Part shown: in pieces, positions 45,971 to 58,556 of the stretch
Numbering within the stretch: the first letter of the stretch is position 1
How the letters are laid out: each line of letters opens with the position of its first letter
Origin: Adineta vaga
Lineage: Eukaryota; Rotifera
DNA length: 64,000 nt
Reading direction: 5' to 3'
Assembly (NCBI GenBank): GCA_021613535.1
Contig: CP075493.1
Location: forward strand, 3,906,001 to 3,970,000
Made by a program: the position numbers and the translations under genes
The notes under the pieces: model-generated
Told to the model about the DNA's origin: nothing
What the model saw: the letters and a program-made list of their open reading frames with translations, nothing else
Database searches by the model: none

Positions 45971-47425
45971 ATGACAAGCACTAAAAATTTAACAAATCGA
46001 ACTTCCGATGGTTTCATATCACATGCCGATGGAACAATTGAAAACGGATTACTTACAACGTCTATTCAACATATTGAAACATCGGACAATACCAAACTTT
46101 ATGATGTAATTATTATTGGTGCTGGATTCGCAAGTCTTATCGCTGCACGTGAACTTAGTCGTCGTGGTCGAAGTGTATTAATAATCGAAGCAAGAGATCG
46201 TATAGGTGGTCGTACTTTTACTGCACAAGTCGATAATGAACAGTATGAAATAGGTGGCACTTGGATACATTGGAGTCAACCACATATATGGACTGAAATG
46301 ACACGTTATGGATTTTCATTAATTGAATCTGAAGGTGCAACTACTAATCAGATCAGTCTTTTGTTTGAGAATGGTACGAAATTAAAAACGATTTCAACCA
46401 AAGATCTCTATCCTCGATTATTTGATCTTTTGAATAAATTCAGTGACATCGATGGAGAACATGGACGAAAAATATTTCCACAACCACATGCACCATTAAC
46501 TGCTTTTGATGCGATTCAAACATATGATCAATTATCAATGCAAGATCGATTAAATCAAATATTAGATTCATCAGAAAAGAATACAGAAATGTATGCGATT
46601 TTAGATGCTTATTTATCAATGAATACACAATGTGATTTAGCAAAGAGTGGATTTCTAGATCATCTAACATTTTCGGCATTGGGCGATTATGAAACAAATC
46701 GTACATGGGATAAAACAAGTCGATATAAGATACGTGAAGGAACAAGTGCATTAGCTCAAGCAATATTTAATGATTGTGATCATGTAAGTCTATTATTATC
46801 TACACCTGTTCTATCTATGCATCGAACAGATGATCTACAAGTTCGAATCCAAACGAAAGACGAACAAATATTTACCAGTCGTACTGCTATCATTACTGTT
46901 CCACTAAATGCTCTACATGCAATCGACTTTCAACCAGCATTAGGACAAGAAAAACAACGTGCAATAGCAGAACGACAATGCAGTGGAGGTACGAAATTCT
47001 GGATTAAACTGGAAAAGTCTGTAGGTAATTGGTGTGGTTTTGCTCCGTATCCGAATCCAATTACTGTCGCTTATACAGATGATTGTGAAGGTTATATTAT
47101 TGTTGGCTTTGGTCCTGACAATGCGCTTGATATACGAGATGTGAAAAAAGTTGAATATGAATTACAAAAGTTTTTACCACATTCCAAAGTTAAATCTGTT
47201 TTTGGACATGATTGGCGTCATGATCCGTTTGTTCAGAGTACATGGTCTTGGTATAAACCAGGTCAAATATCTGCTAATCTTCAAGTTCTACAAACTTCAG
47301 AACCACCTTTATTTTTTGCTAGCGGTGATTCATCGAATAGTTGGCGAGGATGTATTGATGGTGCATTACAGAGTGGTCTAACTACTGTTCGACAAGTTCA
47401 ACAATATCTTCATAAACATTCTTGA
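45971..47425 (+). CDS. Flavin-dependent amine oxidase
   Basis: Intronless, 484 residues, the normal length of flavin monoamine/polyamine oxidases. The FAD-binding Rossmann motif is VIIIGAGFASL, followed by the IIEARDRIGGRT fingerprint and EIGGTWIHW. The C-terminal FAD segment reads FFASGDSSNSWRGCIDGALQSG. The third Gly of GxGxxG is Ser, an unusual change. The enzyme would oxidise a primary or secondary amine with O2, yielding aldehyde, ammonia and H2O2. The substrate cannot be inferred. The lack of introns and the resemblance to microbial flavin monoamine oxidases make horizontal origin possible. There is no C-terminal membrane anchor as in animal MAO-A/B. Confidence 0.88.
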   Translation: MTSTKNLTNRTSDGFISHADGTIENGLLTTSIQHIETSDNTKLYDVIIIGAGFASLIAARELSRRGRSVLIIEARDRIGGRTFTAQVDNEQYEIGGTWIHWSQPHIWTEMTRYGFSLIESEGATTNQISLLFENGTKLKTISTKDLYPRLFDLLNKFSDIDGEHGRKIFPQPHAPLTAFDAIQTYDQLSMQDRLNQILDSSEKNTEMYAILDAYLSMNTQCDLAKSGFLDHLTFSALGDYETNRTWDKTSRYKIREGTSALAQAIFNDCDHVSLLLSTPVLSMHRTDDLQVRIQTKDEQIFTSRTAIITVPLNALHAIDFQPALGQEKQRAIAERQCSGGTKFWIKLEKSVGNWCGFAPYPNPITVAYTDDCEGYIIVGFGPDNALDIRDVKKVEYELQKFLPHSKVKSVFGHDWRHDPFVQSTWSWYKPGQISANLQVLQTSEPPLFFASGDSSNSWRGCIDGALQSGLTTVRQVQQYLHKHS

Positions 47426-47771
47426 ACGATGTTATAGACAGAAATCTTACGTGTTTGGAAAACGAATGTGATTGAATAAATATATTTGAGAAATATCCTG
47501 TTTTACATGAAAGCATTTTACGACCATTTTTTTTTCTTATCTATCACTCTTCACTATTTCAGTATTTTATTAAGACGAATTTCATTGAAAGAAGAACAAT
47601 CATATAAACTGAGAAGAAAAACATCTGCATAAATCATAACTGAAATCGAATCATTTATTTATTCACTGTACAAAGAATAATATTTATAGAAAAAAATAGT
47701 TACAATGAACTCAATTAAGATATTTTTTGTTGTTTTATTAATAAAAAATTGACAACTATTGAAAAGGATTC

Positions 47772-48134
47772 TCATGGATAGGTTGATGTGACACTATTGA
47801 GAATTCGAATATATATGACAAGCCAAACAATAAAACCAATCCAAGCAGCTATTCCTCCAATTGTAATTATAATATTGAATACTAATGCCAAATTGCTCAT
47901 TAATCGTGCTGTTTGATAATCATTCGATCGTTTATTACTTCGGCAAAGAATCGAGAATATTAGTGGAATAATACCACCTAAACCCCATCCAATAAGAATG
48001 CTAACAATAGACCATGGTAACCAATCGCGAATTTTGTGTATATCAGGTGCTGGAATAAATTGATTCTGAGGTGGAAGATAGTTTGGTTGTGGTATGTTTG
48101 AAGAATAAGGAGCTGAATACGCCATTTCTTTCAT
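47772..48134 (-). CDS. CD225/dispanin (IFITM-like) small membrane protein
   Basis: 120 residues. A Pro/Gln/Tyr-rich cytosolic N-terminus is followed by two hydrophobic segments: WSIVSILIGWGLGGIIPLIF, partly re-entrant as in the family, and NIIITIGGIAAWIGFIVWLV. Between them is a conserved cytosolic loop with basic and SNLALVFN-type residues and a Cys next to the first membrane segment. This is the CD225 layout. Animal members act in membrane trafficking and, in vertebrates, in fusion restriction; the role here is unknown. Either of two Met codons three residues apart may start translation. Confidence 0.75.
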   Translation of the reverse strand: MKEMAYSAPYSSNIPQPNYLPPQNQFIPAPDIHKIRDWLPWSIVSILIGWGLGGIIPLIFSILCRSNKRSNDYQTARLMSNLALVFNIIITIGGIAAWIGFIVWLVIYIRILNSVTSTYP

Positions 48135-49055
48135 ATATTTCCTTTAGAAAGACGATTTTATTATGTCTGCTTTTTATTCTCAGTCATATGTATATATACA
48201 TATATTTTACCTTCGTTCTTACTCATACTCAATGATGTCATTACATATTTACCTAGAAATCACGTATTCATTGAAAGGAAGGTCATTTTGTATCCTCCTA
48301 CACTTTTATCATAAATCCTTTATACTAACATGAAGTATTATAATACTATGTTATGACCGTCATCGATCGTTTTATATTGTGTCAACGGTATAACAGAAGA
48401 GGCATGGTTCAAAAATAAAAAGAAATACTGATCATTACAAGAAAAAACGGTGTTCATCATATTTTAAATCGTCTATTCTAAACAAAAATTCTCAATGATT
48501 CTCTATAATGCCATACGTGTAAGTAATTAAGCTTTACTTGTATCAACGATCTTCTATTTCTTTATAATAGCTATAAAACAAAAACGAATCCATCGTTTAC
48601 ATTGATCGAGAATGAATATAGAGTTAGTCGATATTTTTAGCAATGAGATTGAATTTTCATGAATTTATCAAAACGTAGGATATTTTGTGAGCTTTATATT
48701 ATTATTATTAATATTTTAAGCACAGCTTCACTTCACATCGAAACAATTCTGGATATCTTCAGCTTATATCTATGAGAATTCAACAATGAAAAAATAGAAC
48801 TACGTATTATTATTTTATTTTTATTCACAATATACTAATCTATTTGAAAAACAAAATCTGACAAAGAGTAATTCGATCATTTTGTCTATCAGCAACCTTT
48901 CTATGAATCATAAAACTGAAAAAGAAAAAGGAAAAAGAAAATATATGATATTATAAAATAAAAATAAATAAAAAGAGAAAAAAAATAAAAAGCATCGTTT
49001 CTTTTTTTATTATGGAAAAATCTTGATTTTTTCAAATACATGAATGTTGTTGTTC
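48135..49055. other. Intergenic between CD225 and Ran genes
   Basis: 921 bp, very AT-rich, containing the promoter of the CD225 gene and the 3' UTR of Ran (both minus). No exon is supported. Confidence 0.45.
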
Positions 49056-49874
49056 TTAGAAATCATCATTATCATCAGGTAATGGATATTTCTCTGCCTC
49101 CCGAATACCTTCTTCAAGTTTGTTTTTCTCTTCGTCAGTCATAATAAAATCAGGTTGCTACAAATACATAAATTCTAATAAAAGAAAATTCTGAATTAGA
49201 AAAAGAATCTTACGAGCATTGCTGTAGCGACAACAAAATGAAGATCGTCACGTCCTGCTAATTTTCTTGCTATCCAAAGAAATGGTTTTTCGAAATTATA
49301 ATTTGATCGAGCACTCATTTCATAATATTGCATATTCGCTTTTCGATGAAATGTAATTGATCTCGCTTTTAATTTACGATCTTTTACATCGACCTTATTT
49401 CCACATAAAACAATTGGAATTTGTTCACAAACACGAACTAAATCTTTATGCCAATTAGGAACATTTCGATAAGTTATACGTGATGTTACATCAAACATAA
49501 TGATGGCACATTGTCCACCAATGTAATAACCATCACGTAATCCTAATTAATAATAAAAACGGAAAAGTTGAAGAAAGAAAATTTATGTTTCATTCACTTA
49601 CCACCGAATTTTTCTTGACCTGCCGTATCCCAAACGTTGAAAATAATTCGACCAAAATTTGTTGAAAAATCAAGCGGATGAACATTCACACCAATGGTTG
49701 CTTCATATTTTTTTTCAAATTCACCAGTTAAATGTCGTTTAACAAACGTTGTTTTGCCTACAAAGATAAAATGAAATTTAAAAACATCTATATATTCCCA
49801 TAGTGTTTATCAAACATACCAACACCACCATCACCAACTAAAACCAATTTAAATTCTGTTGCCATTGTTGCCAT
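49056..49874 (-). CDS. RAN: Ran GTPase
   Basis: Four exons (49820-49874, 49602-49757, 49214-49542, 49056-49157) give 213 residues; human Ran has 216. Ran drives nucleocytoplasmic transport and spindle and nuclear-envelope assembly. G1 GDGGVGKTTF is split by the first intron. Switch I is KYEATIGV, G3 is [11 protein letters not shown] and G4 is CGNKVD. The G5-like segment is [23 protein letters not shown], and the acidic tail DDNDDF replaces DEDDDL. The acidic C-terminal switch is Ran-specific and rules out Rab or Rho. Near-palindromic bZIP-like sites lie 60-120 bp upstream. Confidence 0.97.
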
Positions 49875-51017
49875 TTGAAATAACGAAAATTAGTAAATAC
49901 GCAATAGACATCATTGTATGAGTATTTATATACCATGAAATTGCGTAATTTTATCAAAAAATGAATACATGGTGAAATTGCGTAATTTCATTGGGAAAAA
50001 TGCAGAGTGACATCTAACGACATCAAAAAATTATCTATTGAAAGTGTATGATGAGCATGAATTATGTGTCCGTTTCAATTCGATTTATCCTTTACTGAGG
50101 TAATGATCTGTTATTTTGAAATCGATTCAAGCATGATCTCAATGTTCAGATTGACAATCATCACCATCTTTGATGTTTTGTTTTTTATTCAAAATCTTGT
50201 TATAGTATTTCTAATGTAAAATTTCGTTGAATTTATCATATGCACTAATTAAAAGTTCAAAATTAATCAATCTGTGTAACACAATTAAATCGTATTTCAA
50301 ACAAAACTAATGACACCGTATATAATTATCAAACCTTCAATTTAATTTATATTATTTCCTTTATGATAGGAAATTCTAACTGATGGTTCGCAGATAAAAT
50401 ATACCTTTCAGGGTATGAATGTCTAAAGATATCCTTAGGTATTTGATGTCATTATAATTATTAGTATTCAATCTTCTTTAATTATTCGTTTGGCTAACTC
50501 TAAATACTGTTTAACATCTATTTTTCGATCTTTTACATCGATAGTTCGTTAAATAAATGTCTCTGTTGTAGACATTGCTCTCTCCGTTTTGTTATTTATT
50601 AAAATTATTCTTTCTGACGTTGGCAGCAGTTTTGTACTTGATAAATTCTAATGTCAATCATCTCCTATCTGATTATCCTCGAAGAAACTTCATTTTTAAT
50701 CCTGACAAAACTAGTCATAGACAGAAGGAAAAAAATATGCATTCAATGATCTATTTCTTTTCTCATGCTCACACTTTCTTTTCACAGTATATGTAGATGA
50801 AAGAAATGGAAAGTTCGATCTTTCGTTTACATTTCGATGATGTTCATCGAAGATTTCCGGAAAAAATCTCTGTTAATGACGTTTTATACTGCCTTGAGTT
50901 CTTCAACATAGAATCTGAAGAACAAACTTTACACAAACATCAGTTTTCAGATAGATCATAGAGTAGATATCGTTCTTTCTTCTTAATCAATAATTATTTA
51001 ATAAACTTCAGAATTCA
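49875..51017. other. Divergent region between Ran and a receptor
   Basis: Promoter-containing AT-rich spacer. Apart from the paired bZIP-like sites close to Ran, no supported feature. Confidence 0.4.
49937..49989. promoter_or_regulatory. Two near-palindromic GAAATTGCGTAATTT sites upstream of Ran
   Basis: The 15-bp sequence occurs at 49937-49951 and again at 49974-49988. Each contains ATTGCGTAAT, which matches the C/EBP-PAR bZIP site pattern. They lie 63-115 bp upstream of the Ran ATG (minus strand), 37 bp apart. Confidence 0.45.
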
Positions 51018-52104
51018 ATGGCATTTTCATTCACATCACCATCGATTTTAATCAATACACTTTCTACAATTGAATATCAAGTAATTCAATATATCTATTC
51101 AATATGGTTAATCTTTGGCATTAGTGGTTGTATTCTCAATCTAATTGTTTTCTCTCGACCACAACTACGCAGTACATCTTGTTGTGTTTGTAAGTATAGA
51201 TTTCTCGATTCTAATTACTAACTGTTTTTGTTTTTGTTTAGATTTTTTTGCTGCTTCGACAGATCATCTATTAACTTTAATCATTGGTATTGGACCAGTT
51301 ATTTATACTCTCAATCATTCCGATCCACAAATCGATTCGATTATATTTTGTAAAATACGTGGTTATTTATTTCAAATAACATTAATGCTTTCACGTTGGT
51401 TCGTTGCATTTGCTTGTATAGATCGTTATGCATTATGTTCAGATAATGTTAGTCTAAGACATTTTTCCAACAGACGAATAGCATATCGAGGTGTTATTAT
51501 TATTATTATTACTTGGTCAATAATCTGTAGTCATCGATTGATATTTTATGAAATAAAAGGAAATTTATGTGGTATTTTAACGAATACAGGTGCAGCGATT
51601 TATCATAGTTTGTATGTTATCCTTGGAGGAGGAATTATTCCCACTTTAATTATGATTACTTGTGCTCTTCTTATTCGTCGAAATCTTGCACGAAAACACC
51701 AAAAACGTCTACATATATCAGTAATAGAACATCATCGACATTCACTTGATCATCAAGTACTTGTTTTGTTATTCATACAAATAATTTGTTACATTATTTT
51801 TACAATGCCACAGTTATGTAATTTAGTTTATAATGCTATTTCAAATACCATAACAAATCGGTCACAAGAACGCATCGCTATCGAACGATTTGTTGGATTT
51901 ATCGCTGAATTAATGCTTTATATGTTTCCTGTCACATCATTTTATTTATATACATTAACATCACGAACATTTCGTGGTGAACTAATCGCTTTCTTCCACT
52001 TGCTTTCTTTACCTCGTGTTATATTTCCAAAAACTCGAATTGCACCTGCAGTATCGATGGGTACCTGTGGACATCATATTGGCAATCCACTATACGATGA
52101 GTGA
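51018..52104 (+). CDS. Rhodopsin-like receptor (rotifer type) with one intron
   Basis: Exons 51018-51189 and 51242-52104 join across a 52-nt intron (GTAAGTAT...TTGTTTAG) to 344 residues. TM1 is IWLIFGISGCILNLIVF with the GN-type Asn. TM3 leads to ACIDRYAL, an intact DRY motif. The extracellular Cys pair is C-K-I-R and GNLCG. TM5 is followed by a basic/His-rich loop 3, and TM7 has FPVTSFYLYTLTSRTFR. The compact form and absence of long termini fit the FMRFamide/peptide-receptor-like class expanded in bdelloids. Ligand unknown. Confidence 0.85.
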
Positions 52105-52508
52105 AAGATTCTTGAGAATTTAAAACATGAAAAGTTATTACGAAAGAACAGCTCGTATTCAAACATAAGTCATTGTTCTTTTATCGGTGATAGTGAAGAA
52201 TTTTTAACAGAGAGAACTATCGAATTTGAAAAAAAAATTGTGAATTAGACATTTACAGCAAAAATTTCTTTTTTCTTTTTATTCCTTAGCACTTTGTTTG
52301 TTTACATGTTCTTTTTCTTTCGTAATTCGTTTGTTTTATAACTGTAATTTGTGGAAAAAAAACTGTTTGACGACTTCCTATCACTGTCAGTCATCATCTT
52401 GCGCAAGTTTTTTTATTTTTCGAAGCCGATTTTCGCAATACTTTCCTTATTTAAACGCGCATGTTGTGAAATTAGAAACAGTTATTTTTTGAAAGTAAAT
52501 CAATTAAT
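52105..52508. other. Spacer between receptor and P2-like gene
   Basis: About 400 bp of AT/T-rich sequence, no coding exon supported. Presumed 3' UTR of the receptor and promoter of the P2-like gene. Confidence 0.45.
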
Positions 52509-52910
52509 ATGCGATACTCTGCTGCTTACTTACTTGCTGTTCTTGGTGGCAATCCATCACCTCAAGTGATTGATATAGCCAAAATTTTGGGTAGTGTAGG
52601 AATTGATTGTGATGAAAAACGTGCTCAACAGGTTATTGATGCTTGTCAAGGAAGAAATCTTGAGGATATTATTGCAGATGGTATGAAGAAAATTGATGAA
52701 TCAATACTAACATCAACCGATTCCGTACATATTTCCAAAGAAAACGACCTACCTGGAATTTCACAAGTTCAATCTGCAGACAACAAATCGTTTGACACTA
52801 GTGACGATCCCTTTTACGATTCTGATCCAGAGCCAGTAAGTTTATATTTTAGTTTACACATACGATTTTTATTGATATATTTTTTTCAATAGATGAACCT
52901 GTTCGATTGA
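52509..52910 (+). CDS. RPLP2: Divergent 60S acidic ribosomal protein P2
   Basis: Exons 52509-52835 and 52893-52910 (57-nt intron) give 114 residues, the normal P2 length. P2 with P1 forms the ribosomal stalk that recruits elongation factors. The N-terminal dimerisation domain is canonical (MRYSAAYLLAVLGGNPSP, IAKILGSVGIDCDEKRAQQVI, GRNLEDIIADGMKKI). The usual Ala/Gly-rich hinge is absent and is replaced by a Ser/Asp/Asn-rich linker. The terminal exon supplies MNLFD, resembling the elongation-factor-binding GFGLFD end but without its first Gly-Phe. Possibly a specialised paralogue rather than the main P2. Confidence 0.85.
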
Positions 52911-53872
52911 TTGGACAATATCAAATCTTATCAATATTTTAATCATCACGTTTTTTTGTTGTTTTTTTAAAATAATAAAATGTCACCTACTGATGACTTT
53001 ACAAAGTGTGTTTAAATAGAAATGTCATTCGCAGTCCTACTTCATTCCGCATACAATAAACTTTTAATCGTGATTCTTCGAACGAAAATGAAAAGCAGTC
53101 ATTACTATTAGTAATGTATTTGAAAGAACTTTTACACCGAATAATTTCATTTTCTCGATTCTGATTATTTATCGATTAAGAATACTTCATCATAATTTAA
53201 AAACTTAATTTTAATGAATAATTTCGCTTGTTTTATGTTTATACGTGAAAGAAAAATATTCAAATACAGATAGAGATAACGACATGTAATCTAACGTTCA
53301 TTTTCGACAATATTTACCCTCACAAATGATCATTCGCCGGAAGATACAATAACAATTCCATAAAGAATATGTTTTTATTGAATTATCATTTCATAAATAA
53401 CACAATCGACTAGTAATAAAATCAGATGGAATTTTTGTATAAAACATTAAAGAAGGGCGGACACTATCATGTGAGTTTTTAGAGATTGATATTTTTGAAA
53501 AAGACGTCTTTAGAAAAACATTCAAACATCGTTTTATACTCTTTTGCCTGCTTTTATTCTGCGAAGAATATAAGAAATTGTTTTTTTTTGAATGTAACCA
53601 TCAATCTGCTCACGGATATCCATTAGTAAATATAGGCATTAAAAAGTTTGTTATCAATTCGGAAGTCCGTCAAAGAGCGGCTTTTATCGATCTATCATGA
53701 CTTTCATTATCATTGCTGATTACTTGAATTTACGACATTCACAGACAAAATACCAATTATCATACAGGAATAAACTATGTTTTGTTTCAGTGATAAATAT
53801 TTAATATACTTTTAGTCAATCAAGATCTGTTGGTAGATAAATTGAGAGAAAAACATCGAGCTCTATAAAACG
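52911..53872. other. Intergenic, no gene seen
   Basis: About 960 bp of AT-rich sequence upstream of the giant receptor. No conserved exon and no notable repeat. Confidence 0.45.
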
Positions 53873-56800
53873 TTGATACAATGTTCAGTATTTTTGATTT
53901 TATCTACACGTTTTATTATGAAATATTTATTCTATCTCATTATTTTACATTACATTCTTACTACATTACAATTCAATCTTTATCAAACAGATGATATAGT
54001 TGAAAATAAAGATTATCATGCATTAGAATACAATTGTCTACATTATTCTTTTCTTTGATGCAAACGAACGGGAAACTCGTCAAATAATCTCATATTGTAT
54101 GAATGAATTTACATCGAAATTTGACATTAAAATCGACAATTCTTTTTCCAAATTTACTTTTGCTGATCTTTCGAAAGAGAATATCACGAGTGAACAATTA
54201 TATCAATGGCATGCATCGATCGATATTATTGAACGTTATCAATCATATTTGGATCAATCATATTTTGAAACATTAGCAAACGAAGTTATTTACAATTGTA
54301 CATTACCTCGATTTGGTGATTTATGTCAATATGAATACGTATATTATTATTCATTCTTTTCAAGTCTAGAAGATATGATTGAGATTTATTACGGAAATTA
54401 CAACTATAATCCATCTAATTTAAGTTGTTATATTCACATGCAATGTGACCGTGGTTTGCCACTAGCTTGTTTAGATTGGACGGAAATTTGCGATGGAATT
54501 ATACATTGTCTTAATGGTGGATTGGATGAAAAGTACTGTTCGAAACTGGAATTTGATCAATTGAAAAATCATCTGGATGATCAACAGATATATTCAGACA
54601 GTAAATGCGATAAGGGCGTACCATCTTTTAGACATGAAGAAATCAAATGTCGAAATGTTCTCCTTACAAGTTCATGTTCAAAAACGCGTTTTTCAAAGTT
54701 ATTCGAAATGGTATTGTCAACAAAACATCATGATTTGTCTTCGGATTGTTGGTCTGCATTTAAATGTATTCTTCAATCGTGGATTGAATCGAAATCATAT
54801 TGTAATGATTTTTGTGTGAATGATCAATGTATCAAAATCATAGAAAAATCCTGCCCATATATGATTTATATCTCAAATATTCCATTTATGTTCAATGATA
54901 TTTATCTGGCTTATGAAAAAAATGATTCACTACTTTTATATAATGGTCAATTTCACTATCCTTATTTATGTTATAATGGTTCTCATTATGATGAATATTT
55001 TAACACTATGTCCATACCGAAAATGTTATATAGCAACGTAAGCTGTTATCGAGAGATCCATTCTTTGGTATCACCCACGATTAGTATCAATGCGGAACAT
55101 TTCATTTATATACAAAACAATTTACTAAGTGGTATGCAAACCGCAAATAATATATCGTCATCTTGTACTCAACCAAATCTGTATCAATGTATTAATTCAT
55201 CGACATGTATTCCTATCGAATATCTTAATGATTATGAACAGGATTGTCCTTATATGGACGATGAAAATTTAACTGAATCAAATGATACTGAACTATTAGA
55301 TAGACTTTTAAATATTTGTGGCATCTGTGCATTTTATGAAAATGAAGATATGAAATATATAAGAAGACATGTTTCATTTCAAACTATATGTGATGGATAT
55401 ACGGTCTTGAAACCATGGTTTATTAATGGACGAAAAGAAACAGATGAAACTGAATGTGAACATTGGGAATGTAATAATGTCTATACACGATGTAATGGCT
55501 TTTGGAATTGTTTAGATGGTGCAGATGAAGTAAATTGTCAGGTACGATCAACAATAAACTGTTCTTCAAATGAACATGTATGCGTTTCACCGCATAAGAA
55601 TGAATTGATCTGTGTATTTTTAACGAAAATAAATGATGGCATAATTGATTGTTTAGGTGCAATGGACGAGTCAGCGTGGTATCGACATGAATATCGTGAA
55701 GAATTTAGAAGATTTTATTGTAAAAGTCAAAATTCTGAAATCTACTTGTCTTCTGACAATTTGTGTGACGGTACCATACATTGTGATAATGAAGATGATG
55801 AACGAATCTGTAAAATACCAAATAATTGCGATATGAATAAATTTCTTGGAATATCGTTTCTAGGAGTAGATTCAGCAATCCAAAGTGTTCTATGTGAAAG
55901 TATAAACATTGTACCAAAACGATTATTTGTATATTTTACTCTGGGCAATAGCAGTAAATCGGATATAATTGGATTTGATAATACTCGAAGTATTGATCTT
56001 TTTCCATCCATAATTCCTGACGGTACAGAAAATACACGACAATCTCAATGCCATCGTGGTCTTGTTTTACGCACTTGGTTGGACAACATAAACAGACAAG
56101 CAGTTATCACATGTCTCTGTCCTTCGAGTTATTACGGTGATCAATGTCAATATCAAAATCAACGAGTTAGTCTTTCTCTTCAGTTTCGATCATTATCTGA
56201 TTCCATACGAACATCATATATTATAGTTATTCTGTTGATTGACGATAGTATTGAACGTATTATTCATTCCTATCAACAATTTACTTATATGTCTATCAGA
56301 GATTGTAATACAAAATTCAATAATTATTTAACGTATTCTATGCGGCCAAGAAATGTAACAAAAAATTATGCAATACATATCGATATTTATGAGCAGAATT
56401 CATTCTTTTATCGTCAAAGTTTATTATTTCCAATTGTTTCGAAGATTCTACCGGTTCATAGATTGTCTTTCGTCATAGATATTCCAAAAAGTGAATCAAT
56501 CGTGAAAAGTTGTAATGATCGTCGATGTGTTCATGGAACATGTATGAAATATATGAACAATCGAGACCATTCCGGTTTTTGTCAATGTAATCCTGGATGG
56601 ACTGGACAGAACTGCCATATTTCATTCAATTGTACATGTTCATCTGATTCATTATGTCTTGGAATATCTGCTAATCGTCGATCGATATGTATTTGTCCAA
56701 TGCATAGATTTGGTCCTCGATGTTATATTCATAATACAATTTGTCAAACAAACGTTGGTTCTACATGTCAAAGTGGTGGTACCTGTATTCCTTTTGATAA

Positions 56801-58478
56801 ATACAAAACAAGAGGAGCAAGATTTATATGCATTTGTCCTTTAGATTTTAGCGGAGATCGATGTGAAATACCAGATGCAAAGATAATTCTCTCCTTCGAA
56901 AAAAATCTTTTACCACAGTCAATGTTTATTCATTTTATTCGAGTTATTGCACATGACAAACCCGAACGAATAACTACTTTTAAAACAATTTCCTTTCCAC
57001 AAGATTTCGTGATCATTAAATGGCCACTACCATTTAATGTTGCATTTATTGAAATGGGTAAAAATAATTATTATCTTACTGCTGTTGAAAAAACGTACAA
57101 TCAATCAATAACGATAAATAGAATGATACATACATCAGATCGTTGTCCTCATATCAATGAATTATTCAATGAAACCATTATCAATTTACATCTTCTTCGT
57201 CGAATAAAATATTATCAAAAGCCTTGTCGAGATTATCATTTAAATCTTGCTTGTTTCTATGATGAAGCTCATTTATGTCTCTGTTATCAACATGAACAAA
57301 AGATATTGACAAATTGTTTCGAATTTAATCATAGTAAGACATTCGATTGTTCAGGTCAAAATGCATGTGAAAATGGTGGTCAATGTTTTCAAGATTCACT
57401 GGTATGTCCAAGTAGAACTATGTGTCTTTGTCCATCATGTTACTATGGACAACGATGTCAATTCACTACAAATGGATTTGGTTTATCACTTGATAATATT
57501 TTAGGTTATTATATTCAACCAAATGTTTGTATTTTACATCAAACAATAATTGTTAAAATAAGTATTGCATTGAATATTATTTTCATGATAGTAGGTTTTA
57601 TCAATGGTATTTTGGCATTGATTACATTTAAAAATAAAATTACTCGTGAAGTTGGTTGCGGTTTATATTTGTTAGGATCATCGATTACTACGTTACTTAT
57701 TGTATTTATCTTTGGATTGAAATTTTGGATACTTATTGCTGCTCAAATGTTTTTTATATCAGATGAATTCTTTCTTAATATGCAATGCATTCTTCTTGAT
57801 TTCTTTATACGAATTTGTCTGAATATGGATCAATGGTTGAATGCATGTGTAGCTTGTGAACGAGCAATAACTATTATGAAAGGTGCACGTTTTAACAAAG
57901 CGAAGAGCAAAGAAGCAGCAAAAAAAGTGATTGTTATTTTGTGCATATTGAATATAATGACATCCATTCATGATCCTATCTATCGACATTTAATTCATGA
58001 ACAACATAATGATACTGATGAGAAACGAACATGGTGTGTTGTTACTTATCCACCTGGTTTACAACTATACAATTCTATTATGTATATTTTTCAGTTTTTA
58101 GTTCCTTTTATTATTAATTTTATTTCGGCTACTATTCTTATTATGAAGAAAACATACAATCAATCAAATTTTCGAACAAACGAACCGCGCATAAAACTTT
58201 TAATTAAAAACTATCGACAACATCGACATTTATTTATTGCTCCTGTTCTTTTAGTCATCCTTGCTATACCACGTGTGATCATTTCATTTACATCAAAATG
58301 TATGAAATCAAGTAATGATACATGGCTATTTCTTATGGGATATTTCATTTCTTTTATTCCACCAGCTTTGACTTTTGTGATATTTATTTTACCATCGAAA
58401 TTCTATAAGAAACAATTTCATAAATCTATTGTTGAATATCAAAGTTCAATGCGGAGACGTTTTCGACTTATATTATAA
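53873..58478 (+). CDS. Giant LDLa/EGF-domain seven-transmembrane receptor
   Basis: The main ORF (54099-58478) has 1,459 residues. Its ectodomain holds about five LDL-receptor class A modules (such as CDGIIHCLNGGLDEKYC, CNGFWNCLDGADEVNC, CDGTIHCDNEDDERIC) with Ca-binding Asp/Glu. About five EGF-like modules follow (such as CQCNPGWTGQNC, CICPLDFSGDRC). Seven membrane helices begin near residue 1145 (ISIALNIIFMIVGFINGILAL), with CERAI near TM3, and there is a short basic tail. This is a rotifer-type orphan adhesion receptor. A signal peptide (KYLFYLIILHYILTTLQF) is encoded from 53918, in the ORF starting at 53873, but it is one frame off and stops at 54056-54058. Either a 1-nt error, a frameshift, or an unrecognised splice separates it from the body; without it the protein would not be secreted. 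Confidence 0.85.
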
Positions 58479-58556
58479 ACTTTAAGACATCAATTCTATT
58501 TCATTTGAACTCTTATAATTATAATTACCTTTCTTCCATAACATATACGTTTGTTT

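Noticed and set aside
50500-50560. Short minus-strand similarity to the Ran VDVKDRK segment
   Set aside because: Only about 16 nt are shared, no flanking Ran sequence is present, so a Ran pseudogene is not supported.
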